NCBI GenBank assembly: GCA_027460525.1
Contig: JAPZAS010000032.1
Span: 62,001 to 126,000 of the forward strand
Origin: Candidatus Methanoperedens sp.
Lineage (GTDB): Archaea > Halobacteriota > Methanosarcinia > Methanosarcinales > Methanoperedenaceae
Direction of reading: 5' to 3'
DNA: 64,000 bases
Each line of letters starts with the position of its first letter. The first letter of the stretch is position 1. The notes beneath the pieces are model-generated. The model was not told the DNA's origin, did not search any database, and saw only the letters and a list, made by a program, of their open reading frames with translations. This document shows positions 24,241 through 34,205 of the stretch, in pieces. A program made the translations under genes and the position numbers.

Positions 24241-25460
24241 GTTTTAGAATACCTGAAAACGGCGTCATTTTTCCTGTTCATTAATTCAGTGAGCATATCT
24301 GCAATCAAAGGCAGCTCCCTCACCTGGTATTTTATTTTTTTTATAAGACGTTCAACCTGAAGCTGCGTGCCGAAGATGACCAGATTTACTTTATCCACTT
24401 CATGGGATACTGCCCCCCGGGGAAGGGCTGCATCCCCTCCCCTTGCAAGCATCTCCTGTTTTATTATCAATGCCTCGGTTGTGGATATGTTCTTTAACAG
24501 GATATTTAAAAAAACTGTCTTACTCTTCATGACCTGGCTTCCTGCTCTTGTTGCCCCGATTGAGCTCATTAGTCTTACGGAATCTCCCTGATTTCTTATG
24601 TCAAGCAGTTCGGCTTCGAAATCGCCAGACCTCACCATTGGTATCCTTGCTCTTGTATCCTGTGCAACCCTCACGGCATCCAGAGTGGGCGCAACATCAT
24701 GCGTCCTGATAATATGTGCACCGTTTCGCACCGCAATTGCAGTGGCAGCGAGGCTTCCATAAAGCCTTTCATTTGCTGGTTTATGAAGCTTCTCTCCGAT
24801 AAAGGATTTCCTGGATATTGCCGCAAGTATGGGTTTTCCGAAAATACGAAGCCTCGATAGATTATCTATGGTCTCATAATCATACATGGGAAGCTTCTCT
24901 GGGGTCCATCTTCCGATGGCAGGGTCTATGATTATATTATCAGGAGCTATTCCACTTCCTTCTGCCTGAGATATTATCCTCTCCAGCGAATCCATTATAG
25001 CATCAATGCCCACCGGATCACCTGGCACTTCATTGCTTGCCATCAGTATCACAGGGCATTCGTGCTCTTTCGCCACCTCTATCATCTGTGCATCTGCCGT
25101 AAACCCGCTTACATCGTTGATAATCCGTGCCCCTGCGTCAAGTGCTTCCTCCGCTATATCGGCAAACATAGTGTCCACGGATATTGGCACTGTAACATCA
25201 ACCATGGTCTTTATTGCAGGTATGAGGCGGGTTCGCTCCTCGTCTTTTGAAATTCTCACAGCTTGCGGCCATGTGGAACGTGCGCCCACATCTATGAAAT
25301 CAGCGCCCTCATCGACCATCTTAAGGGCAGCATCCAGAACAGAATCCAACGATACAACAGAACCCTTATAAAAAGACTCCCTGCTTAGATTTATCACGCC
25401 CATTACTCGTGCAGGTTGAGCATCTCCGACTTTCACTCCTGCAATGGTTTTTTCTATCAC
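24237..25460 (-). CDS. Dihydropteroate synthase-related protein with C-terminal extension
   Basis: 407 residues. Residues about 1-270 are a TIM barrel of the DHPS family: VMGVINLSRESFYKGS, ADFIDVGARSTWPQ (family pattern D-I-G-G-E-S-T/R), PISVDT, IINDVSGF and ISRKSFIG, and IIRTHDV near the end of the barrel. Residues about 290-407 are an archaeal extension of unknown role. DHPS joins a pterin to p-aminobenzoate; the archaeal relatives are tied to folate or methanopterin metabolism. First gene of the overlapping operon folP-metV-metF-thiC-cofE. Confidence 0.82.
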   Translation of the reverse strand: MIEKTIAGVKVGDAQPARVMGVINLSRESFYKGSVVSLDSVLDAALKMVDEGADFIDVGARSTWPQAVRISKDEERTRLIPAIKTMVDVTVPISVDTMFADIAEEALDAGARIINDVSGFTADAQMIEVAKEHECPVILMASNEVPGDPVGIDAIMDSLERIISQAEGSGIAPDNIIIDPAIGRWTPEKLPMYDYETIDNLSRLRIFGKPILAAISRKSFIGEKLHKPANERLYGSLAATAIAVRNGAHIIRTHDVAPTLDAVRVAQDTRARIPMVRSGDFEAELLDIRNQGDSVRLMSSIGATRAGSQVMKSKTVFLNILLKNISTTEALIIKQEMLARGGDAALPRGAVSHEVDKVNLVIFGTQLQVERLIKKIKYQVRELPLIADMLTELMNRKNDAVFRYSKT

Positions 25461-25760
25461 GTTTTACCACAATTCTTTTTAAGTACTCATAAGGTTTGCG
25501 TATTTTCAGGGATCCTATCTCTCTAATATACCAACCTCATTATTTAACCCCTTTATTTCTTTTGGAAAAATTAAATTATGTTGATGATAATGATGATGGA
25601 AGATTGGATAAAAATTTTTAGCCAATGCTATTCGGTTGTGTAATTCTTCACGTTTGGAAAAATATTGAATTTCAAACCATTCACATCTTTCTTCATACCG
25701 ACTTAAATAGCAAGCATAATTTCATCTGGAGAATACATGTCAAGGTGCATGAATTTAATA
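25461..25760. other. Intergenic region without recognised gene
   Basis: About 300 A+T-rich bases between the DHPS-like operon and tatC. It must contain the promoter of the former near its left end. I see no ORF with a good start and no RNA structure that I can name. Confidence 0.5.
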
Positions 25761-26510
25761 TTAAAAAAATCTGGCTACTATAAGGCTGAGTTCAAATAAC
25801 ACCACAAGCAATGCTGCAACCATCAATTCCGATATTGCTAAAAGGTCGGGAGAAACGAATAATGCAAATAATGCAAATGCAAGAAATGCACCGTAAATTA
25901 TCTTGCGTTTTCCTCCTAAGTACTCGCTCTTCACAAGTCCCATCTTAATACCAAATATCAGAAGAAGCGGGAACTGGAAAACAAGCCCAAAGCCGAGAAT
26001 GAGCGTTATTATAGTGTAAATGGTATTTATAACAGAAATCTGCGGGATTGCTACATCAATCGAATAAAGTATGGTATATTTGAATATCAGAGGCACAGCC
26101 ACGAAATAGGCAAGTGATGCCCCGGCTAGGAACAGGACAAAAGAAAAAGGCACAATCTTCAGGAAAAACAGTTTTTCTTTCGTATAAAGTCCTTTTCCCA
26201 CGAACATGAATCCTTCGTAAACCACAAGCGGTATGCCTATAAAAAGCGCGACCATGAGGGACAGCGTGAGTTTTGTGATAATCAGTTCCATCGGTGAATA
26301 TATTGTCATTGGCACGGGAACTGTTTGGTTCCATATCAGCTGCAAAAGTTTGCCCGAGAAAAGAAAAGCAACTGCTGTAATGAGCGCAACCGGAACTGCT
26401 GCAGTCATCATTCGCAAGCGCAGCTCTTTGACATGCTCAACCAGTGGCATTTCTTCGTCGCCGGGTACGCCGTTCATCGCATTTACTGAATCCTTATTAT
26501 TTATAAACAT
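25761..26510 (-). CDS. tatC: Sec-independent protein translocase TatC
   Basis: 249 residues with six transmembrane helices. The family signature MPLVEHVKELRLRMM follows a 20-residue lead, and PLVVYEGFMFVGKGLYTKEK contains the conserved F/E and P/Y region before helix 3. TatC recognises twin-arginine signal peptides and forms the export channel with TatA, which is not in the window. The start codon of tatC and an upstream ATG of thiL overlap on opposite strands (26508-26511). Confidence 0.9.
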   Translation of the reverse strand: MFINNKDSVNAMNGVPGDEEMPLVEHVKELRLRMMTAAVPVALITAVAFLFSGKLLQLIWNQTVPVPMTIYSPMELIITKLTLSLMVALFIGIPLVVYEGFMFVGKGLYTKEKLFFLKIVPFSFVLFLAGASLAYFVAVPLIFKYTILYSIDVAIPQISVINTIYTIITLILGFGLVFQFPLLLIFGIKMGLVKSEYLGGKRKIIYGAFLAFALFALFVSPDLLAISELMVAALLVVLFELSLIVARFF

Positions 26511-26553
26511 GCGTAAAGAAAGTTCTATAGAGGTTGAAGTAGATTATTGTTTA

Positions 26554-27519
26554 ATGAAAGTCGGCGAATTTAGTGAGCGTTCATTGATAGCCCGCATTTC
26601 AAACATGCTTGCAAAACCAGACGGTAACATCATCGTTGGGGCGGGTGAGGATGACTGCGCTGTGCTGGATATTGGCGGGGAAGAATATCTCCTCGCCACC
26701 ACTGACATGCTTCACCGGAAAACTGATTTCCCTCTCCGTATGAGAGGTGAGCAGATTGGATGGATGTCGGTTGCGGTAAATCTGAGCGACCTGGCATCGA
26801 AAGGGGGACGACCGCTCGGTGTATTGATGGCTATGGGCGTCCCGCCTGACACCGAGCTTGGATTTGTCGAGGATATCGCCAAAGGCATGGCAGATTGCGC
26901 CTCAAGATTCGGGACTCAGATAATAGGAGGGGATACGGATTCTCATGAGGAACTCACAATGGCAGGAACTGCGCTGGGGCTTGTGAAAAAGGAATTGCTC
27001 ATACGAAGAAGCGGGGCTAGGGCAGGTGACCTTGTGTGCGCCACAGGTAATCTAGGCTCGGCAGGTGCAGCGCTTCTTGCTCTGGATAAGGGAATGAAGG
27101 TCAGCCAGGAAATCCTGAATGCATTGTTTGAGCCTGTTCCAAGAATAAATGAAGGCATGGCGCTTGCACAGAGCCGCGCAGTTTCGTCCATGATGGATAT
27201 AAGCGATGGACTGGCGCTTTCGCTTCACGATTTAAGCAAAGCAAGCGGCGTGGGGTTTAAAATATACGAAAACAGGCTGCCTGTTCTGCCTGAAGTAAAA
27301 AGGTTATTCAAAGGAGAGAATTTGATGAAGGCTGTTGTTTTTACAGGCGGGGATTTTGAACTGTTGTTTACGGTAGCGCCGGATAAAATTGAGAAGGCAA
27401 GAAAAGCCTGCCGATTAACTGTAATCGGGGAAGTTATTGAGGACGGGGTGTTTATCGAAAGAGCGGGCAGGCTGGAGGAACTCAAGGCGAAAGGGTATGA
27501 GCATTTCGGCAGGGATTGA
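26554..27519 (+). CDS. thiL: Thiamine-monophosphate kinase
   Basis: 321 residues from ATG 26554 (MKVGEFSERSLIARI), which fits the family start; the frame is open further upstream across tatC. ThiL phosphorylates thiamine phosphate to thiamine diphosphate. Markers: GAGEDDCAVLDIGG, TTDML, MSVAVNLSDLASKGG (Mg-binding), IIGGDTDSH, ATGNLGSAGAALLAL, MMDISDGLALSLHDL and FTGGDFELLFTV. A TATA-like TTTATAAAC at 26500 supports the short start. It is divergent from tatC. Confidence 0.93.
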   Translation: MKVGEFSERSLIARISNMLAKPDGNIIVGAGEDDCAVLDIGGEEYLLATTDMLHRKTDFPLRMRGEQIGWMSVAVNLSDLASKGGRPLGVLMAMGVPPDTELGFVEDIAKGMADCASRFGTQIIGGDTDSHEELTMAGTALGLVKKELLIRRSGARAGDLVCATGNLGSAGAALLALDKGMKVSQEILNALFEPVPRINEGMALAQSRAVSSMMDISDGLALSLHDLSKASGVGFKIYENRLPVLPEVKRLFKGENLMKAVVFTGGDFELLFTVAPDKIEKARKACRLTVIGEVIEDGVFIERAGRLEELKAKGYEHFGRD

Positions 27520-27527
27520 GTCACGGA

Positions 27528-27546
27528 CTCCCGACCGAGGTCGGAG
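27528..27546 (+). terminator. Hairpin after thiL
   Basis: Inverted repeat CTCC(C)GACC/GGTCGGAG with a 2-base loop and one bulge, 9 bases after the thiL stop. No T-run follows, so its role as a terminator is uncertain. The rest of the gap up to 27845 is A+T rich with repeats of ATTGGCA and holds no recognised gene. Confidence 0.45.
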
Positions 27547-27845
27547 GCATCTGTGGGGTACATGAGGGTTCCAAATTATATTCGTTGTTCTGATTAGTAA
27601 CGAGATAAAAGGGGCACGAAATTAGCATGAAAGCGATTACACTTTATTTCTCCTTTGGTTCACTATTATTTATTGGATATAAGATACTGCCATGCAAAAA
27701 GAACCAACAATTTTGGCATTTCACCAAATACTTCCACATATTGTATGAACTTATTGGCAAAGATTTAATATATTGGCAATTCAAATAATCATTCGGTGGT
27801 AATTTAATTGTAATAATTATGAAAAATTTTACATGGAATTAAATC

Positions 27846-29492
27846 ATGCCTAGAATGAGTCTACAAAAGGTAATTCTTTGGATAAGGAAAAATGGATTTT
27901 TCACTATTAGAGTATTGATTTTTATGGTTATAGGGTTTATAATTCTATTATCATTAGTCGGATTCATCCACCTTGAGGGTATACTCCCCATTTTGATACT
28001 AATAGAAATAGCCCTGTTGGCCTATAATATATTAGTTGACTTATACGATAAAAGTCATAAAAAACCAGAATTAAATAACTTTCATAAAAATGAAATGATT
28101 GAAAAAAATATAATAGTTGCAGGGTTGGACAATTCAGCTATCATGAATATATTGGTTGATTCTACTAAGGCCAAGTTTACCCCCTTGAAAAGAGATACAC
28201 CCAAAAGTCCATTGGAACTAATTAAACAAATTCCCCAAGAAGATAATGTTCTACCTTTGTTAGCTAATATGACCAAATTCGAGAGCATTGATATGCAAAT
28301 TAAATATGCTAGGCATGAAAATTGGATAAATGTATATTCTGATTCTTGGGCTGAACGTGAAGTACAATTGATAGGATTCCATCTTTTAGAAGAAATAGAA
28401 CGTAGAATTGATCGATTTTCTGACATGTATGATGCAGGGTGTGCGAATTTTGGTCAATTTAAGGCTCTAATGGCTCTAAAGAAGAGGAATAACAATAAAG
28501 TTGATACTGAATTTAAATATTTTGCACAAGATTTTATTCCTGAGTGGAAACAAAAATTTCATATAGATAATGGAAATTTTTTCCCGGTGCCATTACCATT
28601 AGTAAATCTTAATCAGAATCTTGTGACACTAGTAAGTTGCACTCATACACTTCATTTTATGGAAAAGTTTCCAATTGCAATATACAGTTCGATTTTTTCT
28701 TTTAATAAATTACTGAAAAAAGATGGTTACTGTTATATAACAGTTCCAGAGAAAGATAATCAGCCAGGTATGTTGGATTTGCTTGAGAAGGCAGCAAATG
28801 ACGCTGGATTTAGTAAAGTTGAATCAGGTAAGAAGAGGTTGGTTCATAAACTGAAAGAAGAACCGTTTAATGTCACTACATTTTTATATTTAATAATACA
28901 AAAACAAGAAGAAATAGATGATAATAAATGGAAAGATCTTTTAAAAGCAAGCTTCTTTAGAGCGGAATATTATGCACCAGAGCAATTTAGAATAAACAAC
29001 GAAAAAGAGATTAACAGTGATATAATAATTTTAGAAGAATATCTTAACGAGATATTCAATGAGAGAACTCCTTTTCTCCGAACATTTTTATATGCTCTTG
29101 ACACAATAAATGATGGACGTAAAGGAAAAATACCAGATGCAGAGATGTGTAGGATAAAAATAAAAAGTATGATAAAAGAACTTCATGAATTGATTACAGA
29201 TACTAAAGAGTCTAATCAAAAAGCTGATATGCAATTGAAATGCGTTTGTTATTACTATTGGTTGGTAGGATTCTATATTAATAAGGGTACAAAGCTCAAG
29301 GAAATTGTAGACTCTATTTATCCCATTGTTAAACAAGTGTTCAACAGTTCGGAAGACATAAGAGTGCATATAGACAATCTTAACAATAAACAAAATGCAA
29401 GACTTCTCAAGCATTTATTCGAGTTCTGTCAGTATGAAAACATAGAAATTAGAGAAGCATTTGAGAAAGATGATTTTTTAAAATATCTATAG
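27846..29492 (+). CDS. Membrane-anchored protein of unknown function with weak methyltransferase-like segment
   Basis: 548 residues, A+T-rich coding sequence unlike its neighbours. Two N-terminal hydrophobic helices (about 18-40 and 45-65) anchor it; the rest is cytoplasmic and charged. Residues about 258-320 (LVTLVSCTHTLHFMEKF, then LLKKDGYCYITVPE) recall post-motif regions of class I SAM methyltransferases, but the glycine-rich motif I is missing, so a degenerate or non-catalytic domain is likely. C-terminal 200 residues are helical. It stands alone between gaps of 326 and 313 bases. Probably acquired; function unknown. Confidence 0.6.
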   Translation: MPRMSLQKVILWIRKNGFFTIRVLIFMVIGFIILLSLVGFIHLEGILPILILIEIALLAYNILVDLYDKSHKKPELNNFHKNEMIEKNIIVAGLDNSAIMNILVDSTKAKFTPLKRDTPKSPLELIKQIPQEDNVLPLLANMTKFESIDMQIKYARHENWINVYSDSWAEREVQLIGFHLLEEIERRIDRFSDMYDAGCANFGQFKALMALKKRNNNKVDTEFKYFAQDFIPEWKQKFHIDNGNFFPVPLPLVNLNQNLVTLVSCTHTLHFMEKFPIAIYSSIFSFNKLLKKDGYCYITVPEKDNQPGMLDLLEKAANDAGFSKVESGKKRLVHKLKEEPFNVTTFLYLIIQKQEEIDDNKWKDLLKASFFRAEYYAPEQFRINNEKEINSDIIILEEYLNEIFNERTPFLRTFLYALDTINDGRKGKIPDAEMCRIKIKSMIKELHELITDTKESNQKADMQLKCVCYYYWLVGFYINKGTKLKEIVDSIYPIVKQVFNSSEDIRVHIDNLNNKQNARLLKHLFEFCQYENIEIREAFEKDDFLKYL

Positions 29493-29805
29493 CTTTTGTT
29501 GAAATTTTATATTACAGATTGTCTTTTGGTTCGCGCTTCGGAACTTTATAATAAAATCAACCTTACATATGTACTTTAGATAAGGCAATGTTTGAGGTTT
29601 CGGGTGTGGCAACAAACAAAATTATTTACACATCCCATTTCTTCAAATGAATTTTTTGTAATTTTGCACGTGCCCTCATTTTTTATTCTCGATGGTTCTG
29701 TGGGTTCAGATATTCTTATGGATGCACATAAATGAAGGATACAGGACTTGATAGCGTTTTTTGCCTGTAAAGATTTCTCACCAGCAGCGCAGTTCTGCGA
29801 GAAAC
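29493..29805. other. Intergenic region without recognised gene
   Basis: 313 bases between the orphan membrane protein and aCPSF1, both ending here from opposite sides. No ORF with a credible start, tRNA or strong hairpin seen. It holds patches of GC-richer sequence (29760-29800) that may be decayed gene. Confidence 0.4.
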
Positions 29806-31719
29806 CTAAGCCAGCCTTATCGTCTCAAGGTTCATAGGGGCGCGTGTTTCTATCCTGAATTTACGATATATTGAGCTTGCAAGGTCAATGCAGTTCTTCT
29901 CATCCCCGTGCTGGGTAAGGATATGCTCTGGTCTTGGTCTCATTTTCCTGACGTATTCCATAAGCTGCATTCTATCCGAATGACCCGAGAACCCGTCAAC
30001 AGTCTCGATACGCATATTGATTTTGACTGTTTCGGTCTTTCCTCCAGCCGCATGAATGGGAATTTCCTTCCAGCCCTTCTGGATGCGCCTTCCCAGCGTC
30101 CCTTCTGCCTGGTAGCCTACAAAAACAATGGTGTTCTTTTCCTCTGGCCCAAAAGCCTTCAGGTATTCCATCACAGGTCCGCCGTTGAGCATACCAGAGG
30201 TCGCCAGAACGATGCACGGCTCGCGGTCATCGAGGATTTTCTGGCGCTTTTCCTTCGAATCCACCTGCACAAAACATTTCGCAAGGAATGGATTCATGCC
30301 TTTATGGAAAATCAGGTTTCTAAGCTCGTTGTTCAGGTATTCGGGATGCGTGGTATGGATTGCAGTTGCCTCGTATATCATCCCATCAAGGTAAACCGGG
30401 ACATCGTTCAACAATCCCTTCCGTACGGCTTCCTCAAGCACTACCATGACTTCCTGGCTTCTTCCCACAGCAAATGTTGGGATAACAAGGGTTCCTCCAT
30501 TTTCAAGAGTTTCCTTGGCAATCTGCACAAGATGCCGCTCTGCCTCTTTTCTTGAGGGCTGCATATCCCTTGATCCACCGTACGTAGCTTCCATCACCAG
30601 AGTCTCAATGCGGGGAAAATCATTGGTTGCAGGGTCGAAAAGCCGCGTCTTTTCGTATTTCATATCTCCTGTAAAAGCGATATTGTACAGACCGTCTCCC
30701 ACATGGAAGTGCGCAATCGAAGAACCCAGTATGTGACCGGCATTATGGAACGTCAGCTTCATATCCGGGCCTATGTCCGTGACATCGCCGTAGTTCAATG
30801 TTATGATATGTTTCAGAACTTCGCGGATCATGGCTGATTCGTAAGGGATTTTCCTTCCCTCACGGGCTGCAACATCGATATAGTCCAGTTGCAATAATGC
30901 CATCAGGTCGCGTGTCGGGGGAGTGCAGTAAACTGGTCCTTCAAACCCGTATTTGTACAGTAAGGGTACCAGACCTATGTGGTCGAGATGAGCATGCGTA
31001 AGAACAACTGCGTCTATCTGGCTTATCGGATGCACTTCGGGTACATAGAGATAGGGTGTTCCATTGTCTTCCCCGGCTACGTTCACCCCGCAATCGATCA
31101 ATATCCGGGTTTCGGGGGTCGAGAGTAAAAAGCAGCTTCTTCCCACTTCACGGCAGGCGCCGAGCGTGGTAATTCTCACCCATTTATCCTTGGAAGAAAC
31201 TCCGCGGTGTATCTTTCTGCCTATGGTTTTCAGCAAGGTCTTTCGTTCTTCTTTATTTGCACGCAGGAACTGGCGGATATTGTTCACAGTCGTAGATTTC
31301 ATCGGCGGGGTTCTAACTACTTTTGCTGTCCAGCCGATGACTTTCGTGATTTCCCTCAGGGTCTCGCCGTGCCTTCCAATTACCAGCCCGGGCTTTTCGG
31401 CTTCTATTATGACCTCGCCTGTGTCCACGTCAAAGTAATGGTTGGATATCCCGGATTCTGGAGGGACGATTTTTGAAATCGCAGTAATTGCCTCTTCAGG
31501 CTGCTCCAGCACCTTTGGGTCTGGTCTCACCACCAGTCGTTTTCTCAATTCCTTGGCAAGGTTCTTTATGAGGTCGCCGTTATCAGCGAATTTTCTTGGC
31601 TCTTCTGTATAAATAACGAGCTCGGGTCCCTCGAAATCCACATCAGATATCGTGATGTCTTTGGGAAGCTGAGCTCTTATTTTTTGTTTTAGCTCATTTA
31701 ATACGTCTTCAACTGTCAT
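29806..31719 (-). CDS. Archaeal CPSF1-type ribonuclease (KH plus MBL/beta-CASP)
   Basis: 637 residues from ATG 31719 ([14 protein letters not shown]); an upstream in-frame Met at 31743 is less likely. N-terminal KH domains (about 1-150, [10 protein letters not shown]) precede the metallo-beta-lactamase core with HAHLDH near 245-250 and the beta-CASP part with GHILGSS and GFSGHSDR. aCPSF1 is an endo/5'-3' exoribonuclease that processes 3' ends and terminates transcription in archaea. It is 40 bases downstream of psmB, on the same strand. Confidence 0.95.
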   Translation of the reverse strand: MTVEDVLNELKQKIRAQLPKDITISDVDFEGPELVIYTEEPRKFADNGDLIKNLAKELRKRLVVRPDPKVLEQPEEAITAISKIVPPESGISNHYFDVDTGEVIIEAEKPGLVIGRHGETLREITKVIGWTAKVVRTPPMKSTTVNNIRQFLRANKEERKTLLKTIGRKIHRGVSSKDKWVRITTLGACREVGRSCFLLSTPETRILIDCGVNVAGEDNGTPYLYVPEVHPISQIDAVVLTHAHLDHIGLVPLLYKYGFEGPVYCTPPTRDLMALLQLDYIDVAAREGRKIPYESAMIREVLKHIITLNYGDVTDIGPDMKLTFHNAGHILGSSIAHFHVGDGLYNIAFTGDMKYEKTRLFDPATNDFPRIETLVMEATYGGSRDMQPSRKEAERHLVQIAKETLENGGTLVIPTFAVGRSQEVMVVLEEAVRKGLLNDVPVYLDGMIYEATAIHTTHPEYLNNELRNLIFHKGMNPFLAKCFVQVDSKEKRQKILDDREPCIVLATSGMLNGGPVMEYLKAFGPEEKNTIVFVGYQAEGTLGRRIQKGWKEIPIHAAGGKTETVKINMRIETVDGFSGHSDRMQLMEYVRKMRPRPEHILTQHGDEKNCIDLASSIYRKFRIETRAPMNLETIRLA

Positions 31720-31759
31720 CGTAAGTTTCCTTTTAAAATACAAAAAATAAAATAAAAGT

Positions 31760-32389
31760 TTATGTAAAGGTTTCGCGCAGTTTCTTTATTTCTGTTTCTT
31801 CTACCTGTATGTATCCATCAGGAGTAATTTTTACTACATCAATGCCATCGCCCGATGCTGAATCGCGCTTCATGGCATTATGCAGGGCGCGTACTGCCAG
31901 TTCGACCCCTTCCTCTACAGGCATGTTCTCTACATATCTGTCTTCAAGCACACCGTATGCCATAGGCGAACCTGACCCCGTTGCCACAGCTTTTTTCTCT
32001 TCGATTATTCCGCCGACAGCGTCAAGAGAATAGATACCCGGTCCGTTTTTATCAACGCCTCCGACAAGAAGCTGGACAAAGTATGGAAAGTATCTGTTAC
32101 CGCTCAGTATATTGGCAAGCAGACTTACTATTCCCTTCACGGTCATGGTCTCTTCCCGGCGCATTTTATAGAGTTTGGCTTCGACCTGCATCCATTTTAC
32201 AAGCCTCTGCGCATCTCCTACTGAGCCTGCGGTGGTCATTGCTATCAGGTCATCTATCTGATAGACTTTCTTTGCGTCCTTACTTGCAATAAAGTGCCCC
32301 ATCGTTGCTCTTCTCTCGGTGGCTAAGACTACGCCTTTATCGCAAACTAACCCGATTGTGGTTGTTCCTTTGTATTCTGTATTATCCAT
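31760..32389 (-). CDS. psmB: Proteasome beta subunit
   Basis: 209 residues. A short propeptide MDNTEYKG precedes the catalytic Thr of [17 protein letters not shown]; Lys33-type and [12 protein letters not shown] motifs are present. It forms the proteolytic chamber of the 20S proteasome. The pair psmB-aCPSF1 is found together in other methanogens, as far as I recall. Confidence 0.96.
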   Translation of the reverse strand: MDNTEYKGTTTIGLVCDKGVVLATERRATMGHFIASKDAKKVYQIDDLIAMTTAGSVGDAQRLVKWMQVEAKLYKMRREETMTVKGIVSLLANILSGNRYFPYFVQLLVGGVDKNGPGIYSLDAVGGIIEEKKAVATGSGSPMAYGVLEDRYVENMPVEEGVELAVRALHNAMKRDSASGDGIDVVKITPDGYIQVEETEIKKLRETFT

Positions 32390-32540
32390 TTAAATACCTC
32401 TTAGATACCTCATCACAAAAAATGAGAAAATTAGCAGTCTATAATTTGCCTATGGGTATTTAAAGGTTTTTGCGTTTTTTGTCTATTATTCTCAGAAAAG
32501 TTTATAGTTAGCAGAAGCCCTATTAACTTAGGGTGAAATT

Positions 32541-33392
32541 ATGACGAACATAAGTGAGATACATGTCACAAGAACAATAGTGAATGAATTCCTGGATGAT
32601 TTTATGCAGAACATTCTCGACAGCGATGTTGTTGTGGTTGGCTCAGGACCATGCGGAGTGGCGGCGGCAAAATACTCGGCAGAAAAAGGTTTTAAGACCG
32701 TTATGATAGAGAGAAACATCTACGGCGGTGGAGGTATGTGGCAGGGAGGTTATCTCATGCCCAAGAACACAGTCGGGGCACCTGCTAACAAGATACTCGA
32801 AGAGTGCGGCGTAAATCTCAAAGACGCTGGAAACGGACTTTATGTCTGCGATTCTTTTGAGATGGTCTCAAAGATGCTGGCAAGCGCATGTAATGCAGGT
32901 GTGAAATTACTCAACTCTACGAACGTGGAAGACCTGATACTCAAGGAAGACCATGTAGAAGGCGTGGTTATCCAGTGGTATCCGGTACAACGCATGCCCA
33001 AGTTCATTACATGCATGGATCCGATTGCAATAAGGTCAAAGGTGGTAATAGATGCGACTGGACATGATTCAGTCCTTGTCAAACGCCTCTGGCAGCAAAA
33101 GAGATTAACCATCCCTGAACCGCCAGGCTGCGGCTCTCTGTGGGTTGATGAAGCAGAAAAACAGACCGTAGATCTCACCCACGAGATATATCCGGGCCTG
33201 ATTGTGGCAGGCATGGCTGCCACTTCAACATACGGTGCGCCGCGCATGGGACCGATTTTCGGCGGTATGCTGCTTGCAGGAAAGAAAGCGGCAGAGCTTG
33301 CGCATGAGAAGATTATGGGAGTAAAAGTAAAAGGCATGGGCAAAGGCTTGAAAATCAGCCATCGAGCGCCTGATGTCCTCGTGACCGAGTAA
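32541..33392 (+). CDS. thi4: Thi4-family thiazole synthase
   Basis: 283 residues. Rossmann signature VVVGSGPCGVAAA (about 31-43), GGGGMWQGGYLMP, DATGHDSVLVKRL and AGMAATSTYGAPRMGPIFGG match Thi4. Archaeal Thi4 makes the thiazole half of thiamine from NAD, glycine and sulfide; yeast Thi4 instead gives up its own Cys205. In the segment after DATGHD no Cys is seen, consistent with the catalytic, sulfide-using type. One kilobase-scale neighbour set in the window (thiL, a ThiC homologue) covers other thiamine steps. Confidence 0.9.
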   Translation: MTNISEIHVTRTIVNEFLDDFMQNILDSDVVVVGSGPCGVAAAKYSAEKGFKTVMIERNIYGGGGMWQGGYLMPKNTVGAPANKILEECGVNLKDAGNGLYVCDSFEMVSKMLASACNAGVKLLNSTNVEDLILKEDHVEGVVIQWYPVQRMPKFITCMDPIAIRSKVVIDATGHDSVLVKRLWQQKRLTIPEPPGCGSLWVDEAEKQTVDLTHEIYPGLIVAGMAATSTYGAPRMGPIFGGMLLAGKKAAELAHEKIMGVKVKGMGKGLKISHRAPDVLVTE

Positions 33393-33412
33393 ATTATACA
33401 ACCGGTACGATA

Positions 33413-33443
33413 GTTCGGGTGAGAGCCCAACCCCTATCTTTTT
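33413..33443 (+). terminator. Terminator after thi4
   Basis: Inverted repeat GTT(C)GGG/CCCAAC at 33413-33431 with a TGAGAG loop, followed by CCCTATCTTTTTA. Confidence 0.55.
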
Positions 33444-33482
33444 ATAGTTCTAAAATCAATTCTTATTAGTGGAGGTTAAAAT

Positions 33483-33719
33483 ATGCAAGGAATGATGGAC
33501 GGCTACGGTTATGGCTATGGCATGATGGGCGGTGGTTGGTGGATTTTAGGGCTTATCTTCTGGCTCCTTGTGCTCATCGGGCTTGTCCTCCTTATCAAAT
33601 ACCTGTGGGAAGGCGGCGCCAAGCGAGTGGATTCAGCCCTTGAAATCCTGAAGAAAAGGTATGCCAGCGGAGAGATAAGCAAGGAAGAGTTCGAAGAGAA
33701 AAAGAAAGACCTGGTATGA
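33483..33719 (+). CDS. SHOCT-domain small membrane protein
   Basis: 78 residues. A Gly/Tyr/Met-rich start (MQGMMDGYGYGYGMMGGG), one transmembrane helix (about 19-43), then a SHOCT motif (ALEILKKRYASGEISKEEFE), a short C-terminal oligomerisation domain. A GGAGG lies at 33471-33475. The stop overlaps the start of the cytochrome c gene by 4 bases, so the two are translationally coupled. The Met/His-poor, Gly-rich N-terminus may bind metal; role unknown. Confidence 0.8.
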   Translation: MQGMMDGYGYGYGMMGGGWWILGLIFWLLVLIGLVLLIKYLWEGGAKRVDSALEILKKRYASGEISKEEFEEKKKDLV

Positions 33720-34183
33720 AAAGCCCGAAAATTGCAATAATCCTTATTGCAGTCGGCGTGATAGGGCTTTTTGCGGTGACCCTCTATTCGCCATCGTACA
33801 GTGCATACACAACGTCAGGTTTCAAAAGCAACGGGGAGAGGATATATTTCACAGCCACGTCGAATTCGGGTAAACCCATTATTTCATCAATAGGAACGAT
33901 GGCAATGCGTGGAATGATGAGCTGCGCCGCCTGTCATGGTGTAGACGGGAAAGGAGGGCGGGGAAGGATGATGATGTGGACGTTTGATGCATCGGATATC
34001 AGATATTCTACATTGACAGCAGGGGGCGGGAATGAAACACCATATACCGACGAACTCATCAAACGGGCGATTACGCAAGGTGTTGATGCTGATGGAAAGA
34101 GGCTTGAGCCGCCAATGCCTGTATGGCAGATGTCAGATAGCGACCTTAACGACCTGCTCGAATATCTTAAGAGTCTGAAGTAA
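33716..34183 (+). CDS. Membrane-anchored monoheme cytochrome c
   Basis: 155 residues. An N-terminal hydrophobic signal anchor (about 5-24) exports the domain. The heme site is C70-AAC-H74 (MMSCAACHGVDGKGG), and PPMPVWQMSDSDLNDLLEYL near the C-terminus supplies a Met ligand and the final helix typical of class I cytochromes c. Acts outside the membrane in electron transfer; the partner is unknown. Coupled to the SHOCT protein. Maturation would need CcdA-type genes such as those at 41-43 kb. Confidence 0.9.
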   Translation: MKSPKIAIILIAVGVIGLFAVTLYSPSYSAYTTSGFKSNGERIYFTATSNSGKPIISSIGTMAMRGMMSCAACHGVDGKGGRGRMMMWTFDASDIRYSTLTAGGGNETPYTDELIKRAITQGVDADGKRLEPPMPVWQMSDSDLNDLLEYLKSLK

Positions 34184-34205
34184 CCGCTATCCTGAACTTG
34201 AACCT

